Source: Nematopogon swammerdamellus (Eukaryota; Arthropoda; Insecta; Lepidoptera; Adelidae). From it: a stretch of 64,000 nucleotides of DNA. Position numbers and translations under genes: made by a program. The stretch is from NCBI GenBank assembly GCA_946902875.1, contig OX336343.1, forward strand, positions 8,297,754 through 8,361,753. The letters are read 5' to 3'. The notes beneath the pieces were generated by a model that was given only the letters and a program-made list of their open reading frames with translations, did no database searches and was not told where the DNA came from. Of this stretch, positions 10,901 through 19,936 are shown piece after piece (within the stretch, counting starts at the first letter, position 1; every line of letters begins with the position of its first letter).

Positions 10901-12126
10901 GCGTATCTGCTCTTTCTCTTTTCGCGAAGGGGCACCAACTTCTACATGAATAACCGAGTATTTTATTGTTAATCATAATACTCTGAACTCTTTTTTGCCT
11001 ACATTGCAACTGTTGCTAAGAGCGCTTAGAGTAAAAAAACGGTCAAGTTCGGATGTATGCTTGAATTTGTCCTCCGAAATTAACCGCCCAAATAGAAATT
11101 TGTTCCTTTACGCTGTACAACCGTGATTGGGTCATCAATCTCTATAATGTGCCAAATATCTCTTTCGTCCAGTAGATTCGGAGAAAATAAGCTGTGTGTG
11201 AGACGGACAGATCGACAAACAGACAGGAGCGTGACCCTATAAGGGTTACATTTTTTCCTTTTTTGATGTACGAAACCCTAAAATAGAGTAGTTCAGGTGA
11301 GCGGCGGGTGGCCGAGTGGTTTGGGCATCGGCTTCTCATGCGAGAGGTCCAAGGTTCGAATCCGGTCGGCGTGTACCAATGAGTTTTTTCTGAGGAAAAA
11401 ATTTACGTGCATACCTACACCTGCTGCTTCACCGTTCGGAACCGGTGTAAAACTGTAGGTCCCTTCCCTTGCCCCTTACTAGGTGGTAGGCTTAAATTGT
11501 AGCCGACTGGGTTGGTACCACCGTACTGGATGTAAGATGCCCGCATAGCAGCCTCGGCTGTGTTCTCCTCTAGTCCAGTATAGCCAGCAATCCAGGGAAG
11601 TCTCCGGTATGGCACCTACCTTCTCGGAGGTGATATTGCCTGGTCGGAGCATGCGCTTTGGCCCCTCCGACTCAGCCACCCATACCGGATAACATAAAAA
11701 AAAAAAAAAAAGTTCTCAACTCACAACTCTTACAATTCTAGAAACAAATAACATACATACATACATAGCGTCAGGCCTGTTTCCCGGTGGGGTAGGCAGA
11801 GACAACGGATCTCCACGTGCCACGATCCTGACACACCTCTGCCGCCTCTTCCACTCCCATAATGATACTCAACAAAAACAAATAACCATCACGGATAGTG
11901 ACTCCCTTTTTCTTCCAAAATCTCTGTAACCACCAAGTAGGTGTGCTGTATGCTGTTGCAGGTGGTGACCAACTCTCGCGGCGAACAGGAGCTGTGGGTG
12001 TTGAGCTGCAGGTTCCAGAAGTACCTCAGCGGTACCATGACGCATGCAGAAGTCAACTTTCGAGTCCTCGCCGAGAAGGTCGACATTCTGCTGTTTAACT
12101 CGCCGTGTATGCCACGAGAATATTGA
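1770..12126 (+). CDS. yellow / major royal jelly family protein (7 exons)
   Basis: Seven exons with GT-AG borders (1770-1968, 8493-8662, 9256-9417, 9766-9934, 10275-10456, 10678-10863, 11962-12126) join in frame to 1233 nt, 410 residues plus stop, which is the normal family length. The N-terminus (residues about 4-17) is hydrophobic, as expected of a signal peptide, so the product is probably secreted. Family hallmarks appear in order: SRIFLTIPRF, NCDGLTSVFRI, RLWVLDNG, CPAQILAFDL, DTFVYSADANNYDLLVLDV, PYWGLFNIEG, GILGLALSP, LWVLSCRFQKY and EVNFRVL. Insect yellow proteins act in cuticle pigmentation, melanin chemistry and other secreted roles; which paralogue this is cannot be settled by eye. 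Intron 1 (6.5 kb) is filled with transposons, yet the coding sequence shows no stop or frameshift. The start is the only ATG that gives a signal peptide. Confidence 0.93.
2133..2505. repeat. long fold-back palindrome
   Basis: Arms of about 150 nt (2133-2283 and 2352-2505) are nearly perfect reverse complements around a loop of about 68 nt. Both arms contain the GAAGGCGG and AGGAAGTCGG motifs. A second copy lies at 52564-52938. Confidence 0.85.
2629..2975 (+). mobile_element. SINE-A (tRNA/5S composite), 3' truncated
   Basis: Head with A-box-like TAGCTCAGTGGTGCA and B-box-like GGTTCGGATTCC. Between them lies a 5S-rRNA-like stretch (TTAAGCAACGCTGGGTGCGG and GATGGGTGACCGC). The central module (GGTGGTAGGGTTTAA, GGTTGGTACCACCG) and most of the 3' domain follow. 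The usual end (GTCAGTTTCCATAAAA) is missing; the sequence runs into the GAACTTAGTAGAATGG repeats. Confidence 0.8.
2974..3168 (+). repeat. three-unit GAACTTAGTAGAATGG repeat
   Basis: Units at about 2974, 3060 and 3118 share TTAGTAGAA(T/C)GGA(C/T)AGACAT and GTTACGGAA(G/C)CCTAC. They recur at the same place in the 53 kb copy. Confidence 0.8.
4968..5612 (+). mobile_element. 5'-truncated copy of the 2.2 kb repeat nested in Helitron H1
   Basis: Matches 3661-4305 and 54097-54729, starting at ATTTAGAATATTCATGAAAC and ending at the same GGAAGTCGGTTAAAA. Helitron copies H2 (about 16555) and H3 (about 20341) have the uninterrupted site, so this is a later insertion. Confidence 0.8.
5646..6053 (-). pseudogene. 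retroelement-type RPD...WDAT domain relic in Helitron H1
   Basis: Reading 3'-ward on the minus strand: DGKRPDAITLVPW, LMWDATF, TLAPSHV, FVAFAVETLGPWSSEA and IQRGNAASALRT. The order resembles the C-terminal region of some LINE-like reverse transcriptase proteins, where the RPD and WDxT residues could form a PD-(D/E)XK-like nuclease (inference). No RT domain is attached. The same block occurs in H2 and H3, and a better-preserved relative is at 51305. Confidence 0.6.
6180..6965. repeat. GGCCTTCGGCC minisatellite in Helitron H1
   Basis: About twelve units of 60-68 bp. Each has CTCGGCCTTCGGCCTCGCC, a short hairpin, separated by TTAGTTACTTACTTTCTTC-type linkers. A four-unit block of opposite polarity lies at 4600-4890. 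Smaller arrays sit at corresponding places in H2 and H3. Confidence 0.85.
7783..8492 (+). mobile_element. SINE-A complete copy next to yellow exon 2
   Basis: The SINE itself spans 8069-8438. It has A box (TAGCTCAGTGGCGCA), 5S-like middle (GGATGGGTGACCGC), B box (GGTTCGGATTCC), central module, 3' domain ending GTCAGTTTCCAT and an A-rich/TA tail. Only about 54 bases separate its tail from the exon 2 acceptor. The preceding 7783-8068 is unassigned apart from a SINE-tail-like piece near 7910-8030. Confidence 0.85.
8493..8662 (+). CDS. yellow-family exon 2
   Basis: Begins after ..TTCCAG; the split Gly codon restores the frame (NG-LQPSRIF). Ends with GCG before GTAACG. Another AG at 8469-8470 would break the frame, so 8493 is preferred. 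Confidence 0.9.
9256..9417 (+). CDS. yellow-family exon 3
   Basis: Starts after TTTTAAG and carries RLWVLDNG plus an NRT glycosylation-type sequon followed by Cys. It is phase 0 at both ends and has a GTGAAT donor. Confidence 0.9.
9632..9704. repeat. short fold-back element in yellow intron 3
   Basis: Inverted arms 9632-9657 and 9678-9704 (TTAGTTAATTAAAGG against CCTTTAATTAACTAA) enclose about 20 bases. The CCCCGAC motif links it to the larger palindrome at 63185. Confidence 0.75.
9766..9934 (+). CDS. yellow-family exon 4
   Basis: Starts after AATCAG with VVDTR and contains the DTFVYSADANNYDLLVLD core motif. Ends in phase 1 before GTAAGC. Confidence 0.9.
10275..10456 (+). CDS. yellow-family exon 5
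   Basis: Follows TTTTAG, completes the split Gly of FNIEG, and encodes DGILGLALSP. Ends with CAG before GTGAGT. Confidence 0.9.
10678..10863 (+). CDS. yellow-family exon 6
   Basis: Begins after CCTTCAG and encodes the SQSAAEAMDRNGILFFSSM segment and the VYCWNS motif. Ends with AAG before GTTTGT. Confidence 0.9.
11297..11711 (+). mobile_element. SINE-B (tRNA-headed) in yellow intron 6
   Basis: tRNA-type head with A box GTGGCCGAGTGGTT and B box GGTTCGAATCC. The central module shared with SINE-A follows (CTGTAGGTCCCTTCC, TAGGTGGTAGG, GGTTGGTACCACCG). The 3' domain is different (CCAGTATAGCCAGCAATCC, TCGGAGGTGATATTG, CCACCCATACCGGAT) and ends in poly(A). Confidence 0.85.
11740..11870. repeat. 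CATA microsatellite with interspersed repeat fragment
   Basis: A (CATA)n run is followed by GGTGGGGTAGGCAGAGACAA, a repeat type often met in Lepidoptera. Limits are uncertain. Confidence 0.4.
11962..12126 (+). CDS. yellow-family exon 7 (terminal)
   Basis: Begins after TGTTGCAG with VVTNSRGEQELWVLS. It carries the family C-terminal block (EVNFRVLAEKVD) and stops with TGA at 12124-12126. Confidence 0.9.
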   Translation: MVTNSRGEQELWVLSCRFQKYLSGTMTHAEVNFRVLAEKVDILLFNSPCMPREY

Positions 12127-12333
12127 ATTAGTTGTAAACAATTGTGAAGGATTTTAACTCACCGTGTATGCCACGAGAATATTCGGTCGGTAACATTCGA
12201 GGATAATAATACTCGCATAAACTTTTTAAATTATGTGATGAAAACTGAACTGCGGAACCGTTAAGTCTAACTCCACTCTAGCTTTGATCAGTTTAGCTAC
12301 GTTCTATTTTTAAAAAAATTGTGGTAAATAAAG

Positions 12334-13112
12334 GTGAAAATAAGGGCGGATTCAATGGATCGAGCCATTATAAAATATTTAACTTATGCCACTAAAAGAA
12401 CATATCATTCTTACGAATTAGGCTGTTTTGAACACAATATGTTGAGTCTAGAGAACAGACGGGTATTACTAGATATGATGCTGCTGCGCGACGTGATGTG
12501 CGGACGACTCGACTGCGGCGAACTGTTGGGGGAGGTGATGCTGAACACGCCATTGCGGCGAACACGACACACAACACTCTTCCATGAACCAGCACACACC
12601 ACCAACTACGCGCGTAATGCACTCGTGCCTCGTCTTACCCGCACATACAATAATATGTTCCCCCATATTGATATCTTCCACCTCAGCAGACGAACTTATC
12701 AAAGGGAAATAGTCAACACACTTAACCAATCACTGGCTAGTATGAATGAGGAGTTGCATAAAAATAAAAATAAAAATAAACATTAATATACTTAACACCA
12801 TATTATACATTTTAAATATTAAAAAAATTAAATACTTAGAGACATAAACACACACACACACACACACCCTCACCCTCTCACACACCCTCACACACCCTCA
12901 CATGCACACTACGCACCACACAACAACACACCACAAAACATCACACCTCACACACCTTTAGACACCTAAGTTTATGCCCTACGCAAACATAAATAAAAAA
13001 ACCAATCAGGGAAACATGTAATTGGCCATACTTTAGGCATAAAAAAAAATAATAAGTGTATCAATATTGTGAATGGCTGTATGTTTTCTAATATAAATAA
13101 ATAAATAAATAA
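12334..13112 (+). mobile_element. 3' end of a Jockey/CR1-like LINE
   Basis: An ORF to 12786 encodes the RT-distal C-terminal segment typical of such LINEs: ENRRVLLDMMLLRDVMCGRL, a T-R-H-T-x-L-F block, and NNMFPHIDIF. The preceding RT core is missing, so the copy is 5'-truncated. The 3' untranslated part is CA-rich (12845-12960) and ends in (AAAT)n at about 13095-13112. It lies about 200 bp beyond the yellow stop codon. Confidence 0.75.
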
Positions 13113-13412
13113 ATGCTAGGAATATCGCTACGTGATACGGTGCGTAACAAGGCAATCTGCCGACGCACCAAAGCAGTCAACATTGGACACCGGGTGGCTA
13201 AGCTCAAGTGGCCGTGGGCTGGGCACGTCGACCGAAGAGACGACGACCGCTGGAGTAACCGCTGGCGGCCGTGGAAAGGAAAACGAAGTGTGGGAAACCC
13301 CACCCGCCGGGTGGGACGACGACATCAAGTACGTCGGCGGGCAAGGCCAGAGACCGGGAGGACTGGAGGAAAATTGGAGAGGCGTATCTCCAGCATTGGA
13401 CGCACGCTGACT
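13113..13412 (+). pseudogene. RTE-like LINE C-terminal fragment, frameshifted
   Basis: Opens MLGISLRDTVRNKAICRRTK and continues KLKWPWAGHVDRRDD and GKRSVGNPTRR, the RT-distal end of RTE-type LINEs. The match then moves to the frame reading WDDDIKYVGGQ and again to the frame reading EDWRKIGEAYLQHWTHAD before a stop, so at least two frameshifts have occurred. It abuts the tail of the preceding LINE. Confidence 0.75.
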
Positions 13413-13724
13413 GACTGAAAGCCGAAATGTTGTACCTGTATGACAATTGTACCTGAGTAACTATGTAATTACATTGTCTAGGTTAGTGACTGTTCAATGC
13501 AAGCAGAGCTGCGGTGAATAAGAAAATCAAATATTGGCCTTTAAAAGGAAATAAGAAGACAAATAAGGTACTTAAGGCACATAGAGAAAGGCGTTTGTTC
13601 GTGTAAATATGTTGTCTATGTAAATAGGGAAAACTGCTTTGTTTCATGAAAATACTTGTGTGATGAATATAATATACCAGAAATTGAGAAATAATGACTC
13701 AATCAAACATGTACTGTTTGGGAA

Positions 13725-14000
13725 CCCCGTGAATTTTTTACTTTTTTTAGGTTTCTGTATCCCGTACGGAAGCCTATTACTAAGCCTCCGCTGTCTGTCT
13801 GTCCGTCCGTTCGTCTGTCCGTCTGTCCGAGCCTCGGACTCTGAGGGCTGTATCTCTTGAACCGTAATAGGTAGCCCGTTGAAATTTTCACAGAATATGT
13901 GTTATTATATGTGTATAGACAGACGGACAGACAGATAGACAGACAGTCGGCGTAGGCTTAGCAATAGGGTCCCGTACGACAGATAAGGAACCCTAAAAAG
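13725..14000 (+). repeat. AGGGTTCCGTA-type repeat, rearranged copy
   Basis: Contains CCCGTACGG, a CTGTCTGTCCGTCCG run, GTAGCCCGTTGAAATTTTCA and, after an inverted CAGACGGACAGACAG run, GGCGTAGGCTTAGCAATAGG and GGAACCCTAAAA. Same family as 44461-44889/50042-50070, 58060-58146, 59127-59505 and 62800-63010. Confidence 0.7.
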
Positions 14001-14490
14001 TATGAAATAAATTAACATAAGACTTTTTCGATTCGATTCAATTTCCAGATCATTGATCGAAAGTGGCACAAGCAAAATTAAATAGTTGAGTTTGTTTTTT
14101 CATTTGGGGTTTTTTTACTTGACTTTCTTGGATACTGGGATACAGATTCCAAGAATATCAGACAAGTTAGCGGAAACTAAATACGTATAATATATATTAT
14201 TGATAAACAAAATTTTGAGTTTTGGTTTTATTTACACGTTTACCTACTTATTGATCGTAATTGATCTAATGACTCGAAATCAAATCAACTGATATAGCAT
14301 AACAAATTATAATTTACACATATACACGTTTTTGGGCATATATAGGCCTTCCGGCGCAGGATAGGTTTTAAGTGCATTATTGCTACTCCTAGATCAACGC
14401 ATTGAAAAGCCCAATTACAGGTAATACCTGTCTGTATGTACATCTGGAATACCCACAGGTGCACTAGTGAACACCACGAAACAATCAAAG

Positions 14491-14563
14491 GTGATATTGG
14501 CTGGTCGGAGCATGTGCTCTGGCCCCTTTGACTCAGCCACCCATACCGGATTACATTAAAAAA
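14491..14563 (+). mobile_element. SINE-B 3' end
   Basis: GGTGATATTGGCTGGTCGG through CCACCCATACCGGATTACAT and an A-run; only the last part of SINE-B is kept. Confidence 0.75.
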
Positions 14564-14706
14564 AAATAGTTTATTATTTATTGTATAATTTCATCCATTG
14601 GTAGGTAGGTAACCTACGCTTGGATATGTCGAAAATTCCGCCAGTTCTAAATTCAATGCGAAGAAGAACTGACAAACAAACTTCGCAAGTCACATTGTTT
14701 TGTTAG

Positions 14707-16855
14707 TCTATACATATAATAAAATCGTAGAGGTAAGAAAGTCTGTACATTGAATGTATTCGGAAAAAAACTAACCAGGGTGGCTTAAAATGAGATACTG
14801 AACATGTTAGAACAGTTTTTAAAATTTTTGTTTGTTTGTTTGTTTGTTTGTCTGTACGCGCATCACGCAAAAACCACTGAACGGAATTAGACGAAACTTT
14901 GTATAGTGGCAGTTTATATGCCGGGTTAACATAATACGTAAAAAAAAATAACAAAAATAAAAAAAAATTAACAATTATAAACATTATTGCGCGTTTAAAA
15001 TCACGTAGTCCAAAGTACATAATTATATCTTGAGAACTGGCAGCAAATACAATTTCAATAAAATATTCATTCGAAATTTAAAAATAAGTAGATACAACGA
15101 AAATGACAGTACTTCTTTTTAATAACTTGAACACAATAGTCTATACATATCTATTCTTTCTATACATATCATAAAATCGTAAATGCAAAAATGTTTATTT
15201 GTACGCGCATCTCGCAAAAACCACTGAACGGAATTTGACGAAACTTTTTATAGTGACAGTGTATATCCCGGATGAACATAATAATTAAAAAATATAATAA
15301 AAAGTAATCCAAAGTAAAGGTAAAAAACCATTTTAAATGTCATGTTGACAACGGAGAACTGTCATCTCGACGTGAGCTGGCCGGTGACAAATTGTTTGAT
15401 AAATAAAAATAATAATTGAAAGTCGAAGTTATGTCGCTGTCATTGGTGCAATAAAATTTATATATCTGTTGCCCGCGGCTTCGCTCGCGTAAAATTCGTA
15501 TTTAAAAAAAAGAAAGTAAGTAACTAAAGGCGGGCCCGAAGGCGGATCTGCGCTCACGTAAACGATATTCTTTCTCGATGAAAGTAACTAAGGGCGAGGC
15601 GGAAGGCGGAGCTGAGTTCAGGAAGAAGAAAAACATTCTTGAAGAAAATTCTGGAAGACCATAAACCTTCTCGAAGAAAGTAAGTAACTATGGGCGAGGC
15701 CGCAGGCCGAGCTGCGTTCAGGAAGAAGCTAAACCATCTTGAAGAAAGTAAGTAACTAAGGCGAGGCCGAAGGCCGAGCTACGTTCGGATAATTGAAAAA
15801 CCATCTCGAAGAAAGCAAGTAACTAAGGGCGAGGCCGAAGGCCGAGCTGCGTTCAGGAAGAAGATAAACCATCTTGAAGAAAGTAAGTAACTAGGGCAAG
15901 GCCGGAGGCCGAGCTACGTTCTGACAAATGATAGACCATCTCGAAGAAAGCAAGTAACTAAGGGCGATGCCGAAGGCCGAGCTGCGTTCAGGAAGAAGCT
16001 AAACCATCTCGAATAAAGTTAATTAATATTAAGATTGAGTTAATTTAATTTAAATTTTATTATAAGGTCCACGCTTCTAACGGCAAATATACCGTGCATC
16101 CTAGAACCTCGCGGTTATTCCTGGCTGGATGGCAAGAGGCCCGATGCTATCACCTTAGTGCCATGGACTAAGGGTAGTTCTTTGATGTGGGACGCCACTT
16201 TTGTTCTCACATTGGCTCCAAGTCACGTTAGGACATCTTCAAGAGCGGCTGGCGCGGCCGAGGCTGGGGCGGAGAGCCTCAAACGCAGCAAATATAGAAA
16301 TATAATTCAAGATTTCGAATTTGTTGCGTTTGCGGTTGAAACCCTCGGTCCGTGGAGCAGTGAAGCCAAAAGAGGCTTGAGCTGGTTGACGCAACTGGTG
16401 TCCCGCCATCAAGGGCTTATGTACTTCATTCAAAGGGTAAGCCTTGCCATCCAGCGGGGTAATGCCGCAAGTGCTCTAAGAACAGTCGATAATGCCCGTT
16501 TTGATAGTTATTTTAATGTTTGTTAGATAGGTTTAATTCTTTAGTTATTAATATTACTTTTTTATTTTTATGAAATAAATAGATTGAGTAAACGATATTA
16601 TATTCTATCGAAGAAAGAAGTCTTTAAGGGCGAGGCCCGAAGGCGGAAGAGGGTTTTTGGTTTTCCTTTCTTCCAGAAGGTTTATCGTCTTCCTGAACGC
16701 AGCTCGGCCTTCGGCCTCGCCCTTACTTACTTCCTTTATTTGAGAAAGGTTTATCGTTTACCTGAAAGCAGCTCGGCCTTCGGCCTCGCCCTTAGTTACT
16801 TACATTCTTCTTTGGAATACGAATTTCACGCGAGCGGAGCCGCGGGCTCAGCTAG
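14707..16855 (+). mobile_element. Helitron copy H2 (non-autonomous), insertion site known
   Basis: Begins TCTATACATATAATAAAATC and ends with hairpin GCGGAGCCGC then GCTCAGCTAG. Flanks TTGTTAG and TACCTTAATAAAG are contiguous, in inverted orientation, at 36258-36285, which gives a natural empty site. The element therefore inserted precisely, without target duplication, as Helitrons do. It contains GGCCGAAGGCC unit arrays (15530-16010, 16690-16800) and a + strand RPD/WDAT relic. There is no Rep/helicase gene. Confidence 0.92.
16124..16526 (+). pseudogene. RPD...WDAT retroelement domain relic in Helitron H2
   Basis: Reads DGKRPDAITLVPW, SLMWDATF, LAPSHV, FVAFAVETLGPW and QRGNAASALRT, ending at a TAG. 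It is open throughout but has no visible start or RT core. Its 3' flank (TTTGATAGTTATTTTAATG...) recurs at 18475-18606 as an independent insertion with a target duplication, so the sequence looks like the 3' end of a retroelement that this Helitron family carries. Confidence 0.65.
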
Positions 16856-17139
16856 TACCTTAATAAAGTAACTTACAAATAATTACATGAATACTCAAGA
16901 ATGTGACCACGATAGATAGCGATAGTTAGTATAGAGAACGAGTAAATGGGCAGGCGCCATATATTCATAACCATTTTATATAGAATGTAGATCAGTTACA
17001 TAATATAGGCTTCAATAATTTTTTTTATTTATTTTTTATTTTTTTTAGGGCTTTTAACAATAATTTGCTAATATCAACCCCACTGTACTCATCTTCTCCA
17101 TGTACAGGGTGTCCTTCCAACATAATGTGAAGGTGCACC

Positions 17140-17262
17140 TAGCCTGCCGACAAGGTATTCGCAGCCTCCGTAAATATCCGAATCCCCGTGAGCGCCGTCG
17201 GATTACACCTCTGCGTTAGTCTGGCGCGAGACATTATGTCGTGCTTCGCATAAAAAAAAATG
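17140..17262 (+). mobile_element. LINE 3' end fragment (family of 44890-50036)
   Basis: Resembles the last part of the LINE at 49920-50036: GCATTCGCAGCCTCC, CCGTGAGCGCCGTCG, then a poly(A) run. Diverged. Confidence 0.55.
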
Positions 17263-17518
17263 TATGTAGTTCTTCAAGTATGCCTTCGATGATAGTGTAC
17301 CGTACCTTATAACGTACCTTACGTTAATAACTAATAGTATGAAAATGTTAAGAAAACAATAGATAATAATATTGTGCAGGTTATGTCATCGCGTGTTTTG
17401 TCTCTCTCGCACTCATGGTGTCATCTGGCTAGGTAGAGTCAAGGCTGTTCTTGGCTACTGAAAATCCATGCACCTAATTGCATGCGGGAGGTTACATACA
17501 TTACATACATACATACAT

Positions 17519-17847
17519 ACCACACACGCTGTATCCCGACAATCAGGGTAAGCAGAGTAATCGGTGTTGTGCTGCAAGAACTCTGAAAAATTGCAACACA
17601 AAATCGACCACCACGTTCAGCAAAGTATTCGGACAAGATAACTATCAAGCAGCAAGTAAGGCACAAGACCCACCTGCTGCACGACTCAGTGGAAGAACCG
17701 TGCCAAGGTGAGAGGTGGCAATCCTGTCGCCCTTTAGCACGGCATCTCGTCCTTATCCCATTATCATTGTCGTGCATTATTAGAGCGCGGAACTTAGGAC
17801 GGCCATCGCCATTGTGTCATACTGGCATCTTTTTGTAAGATCAGTAG
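17519..17847 (+). repeat. interspersed repeat R17
   Basis: Begins CACACGCTGTATCCCGACAA and includes AAAGTATTCGGACAAGATAA and CCTTTAGCACGGCATCTCG. Related to 39467-39690 (+) and, for its last 200 bases, to 32587-32783 (inverted). Non-coding. Confidence 0.7.
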
Positions 17848-19229
17848 GGCGTAGGTTTCCGGCAACTAATCGAGTCTAGGGCTAAAACTGCACCCAGAAA
17901 ATTGGGAATACTTTGCCGCAATCGGCGGTTCTTCTCTTCCACAATATCCCGCTTAGCTGAAGGGTAACTTGCATCCGAAAATATTGTAGGTATTAGGTAT
18001 ATTTAATGTACCTACCTTTTTTTTTATGGAAACTTGACACGGTTGGCTACATCACCTACAACATCCGTGATGTCAGCCCATAACACCGGGTGAACTAGGT
18101 GCCATGTCAGTGCTTCCCTTCATTTCGCGCCGGCTACACTGAACTGGACGGAAAACACGAACTATTTACATAGCCGTTTCGACCGACGTTTCGCTCAGTG
18201 CGGTGGTATCAACCCGGCCGGGATACACCCTACCACCTAGTAAGGTAAGAAGATATATAGGTCCCTTACCTATTGTCTCTATTGGACAAAGGGGGAAGCA
18301 CTAACGTGGTATCCGAACCACGGTCAGCCTCCAACAGTCGGGCGGTCATCCATCCAATAACTGACCGCACCATTAAGCTGCCGAGGCTGACGATCCCTTA
18401 GTCGACTTTTACGACACCTACACTACATATTATGCTTACACTAGGTACCTACATGGACATTTAATACCAATTTAATGCAGCAAGTGTTCTAGGAACATTT
18501 GAAAATGCCCCTTTTGATAGTTATTTTAATGTTTGTTAGGTAGGTTTATTTCTTTAGTTATTTATTAGTATTACTTTTTTGTTATTTACTAAATAAATGA
18601 TACTATATACCAATTTATTTTAGCATAGTACTGTATCTAATAATAATATTATATATCTATATAAAATTTGCGGTAGATCAGTGAGTAAGTATGTAGGTAG
18701 GTATATTACCAACAATACCATGTCGCTTCTTCGCGTCGCGTCGTCGCGTGTCGTCGCGCGTCATGGGCGTATGTAACGTACCGAAACCGCGGGGGGCGCG
18801 CGGCGCGGTGCGCGGGCGACTACGCTTCATCGCGAATAATCGCGATTCGTACATGCGCCACACATTTTGCTCTATTTCTCTGTACACATAAGTTTAATAG
18901 ATAGCAAAGTATATATTTTCGGAATCGTAATTTAATTATCTTTAATTTGATACCCCACTCAATATATTTTAAAAAACTAATTTGACATTTTGAGGCCGTG
19001 CGTCCGCCATTTTGAATTTTGAAAATTGTTATATAGCCTATGACACTCCCGTGAATAAGACAAATCCACTGGCATAAGAATTATTCAAATCGGCTCAGTA
19101 CTTTAGGCTGTAGAGTGGAATATAGATAGTCACATACATACATACATACATACATACATACATACATACATACATACACGCCAAACTCATAACCCTTCCT
19201 TTTTTGGCTTCGCCGTAGTCGGGTAAAAA
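17848..19229. repeat. inverted duplication, left arm
   Basis: Reverse complement of 22512-23802, nearly identical except for a 132-bp insertion (18475-18606) and loss of a roughly 55-bp SINE-associated module near 18410-18425. The arm contains a SINE-A on the minus strand (18030-18400), a GC-rich stretch (18720-18850), a (CATA)n run and the end motif GCTTCGCCGTAGTCGGGT. The pair of arms encloses 3.3 kb. Confidence 0.9.
18475..18606 (+). mobile_element. 132-bp retroposed fragment with 11-bp target duplication
   Basis: Flanked by ATACCAATTTA at 18464-18474 and 18607-18617. The other arm of the inverted duplication has a single copy of that sequence (23116-23126, complement) and no insert. The insert matches the 3' end of the RPD/WDAT relics in the Helitrons (CAAGTGTTCTAGGAACATTTG, TTTTGATAGTTATTTTAATG). 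Confidence 0.88.
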
Positions 19230-19504
19230 AGTGAATACTCTGGCCGCTCCTAATTGGTTGGTTTGAATTTGTGAAGTGTAACGAACACCAATAAGAAGAC
19301 GGGAGCGGGGAGGGAGATTAGATTGCGCTGGCTGGCTGGCAGAGGGTCGTGTGGACGGATCGACGAAGAATAGTTTGTAGAATTGATTAACCGAGTCAAG
19401 TGAATAAATATGTGATACGCTACACTGGAGTTTATATTCATGAAAGTTATACCAACATAATATGTTGGTAAAATGTTGGTTTAACTATAATACATAAATG
19501 TAAG

Positions 19505-19905
19505 CCGTCAGAGTGTTCAGACTGCAGAAAAAAGCCATCAGAATAATTACTCACTCCAAATGGGACGCACACTGCACACCGCTGTTCAAAAGTCTTAAAT
19601 TTCTGACAATGTACGACATCTATGTGCAAAGAGCAGCTTTGTATATAAAAAATAATCCTGGAGAGCACAAGTGCTATGATCATAATTATCCAACCAGGCA
19701 CAAGGACACTATCATACAAAAAAATCACAATACAGAGAAATTTAAAAAATGTTTGGTATTTAATAGTATAAATATTTTCAATAAATTGCCAAAAGAGTTA
19801 AGAGAGAACAATGAGGACATAAATAAATTTAAATTACAGCTGAATACCTGGCTACAAGGAAAAACATTTTATGATTTAAATTATTTCAATATTATTATAT
19901 AGTTT
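19505..19905 (+). pseudogene. C-terminal fragment of a Jockey/CR1-like LINE RT
   Basis: Encodes RLQKKAIRIITHSKWDAHC, then LTMYDIYVQRAALYI and a LPKELRENNEDINKFKLQL block, the usual region after the RT core. The 3' untranslated part is cut by Helitron H3 at 19936/22091 and resumes to end in (TTTGATT)n near 22199. 5'-truncated. Confidence 0.75.
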
Positions 19906-19936
19906 AAAATTATTGTTACAATTTATATATTATTTA

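Noticed and set aside
18678..18887. 69-codon Arg-rich ORF present in both arms of the inverted duplication (also 22846-23055)
   Set aside because: It is low-complexity, CpG-driven sequence (CGTCGCG repeats); the shared frame follows from the duplication and is not evidence of selection.
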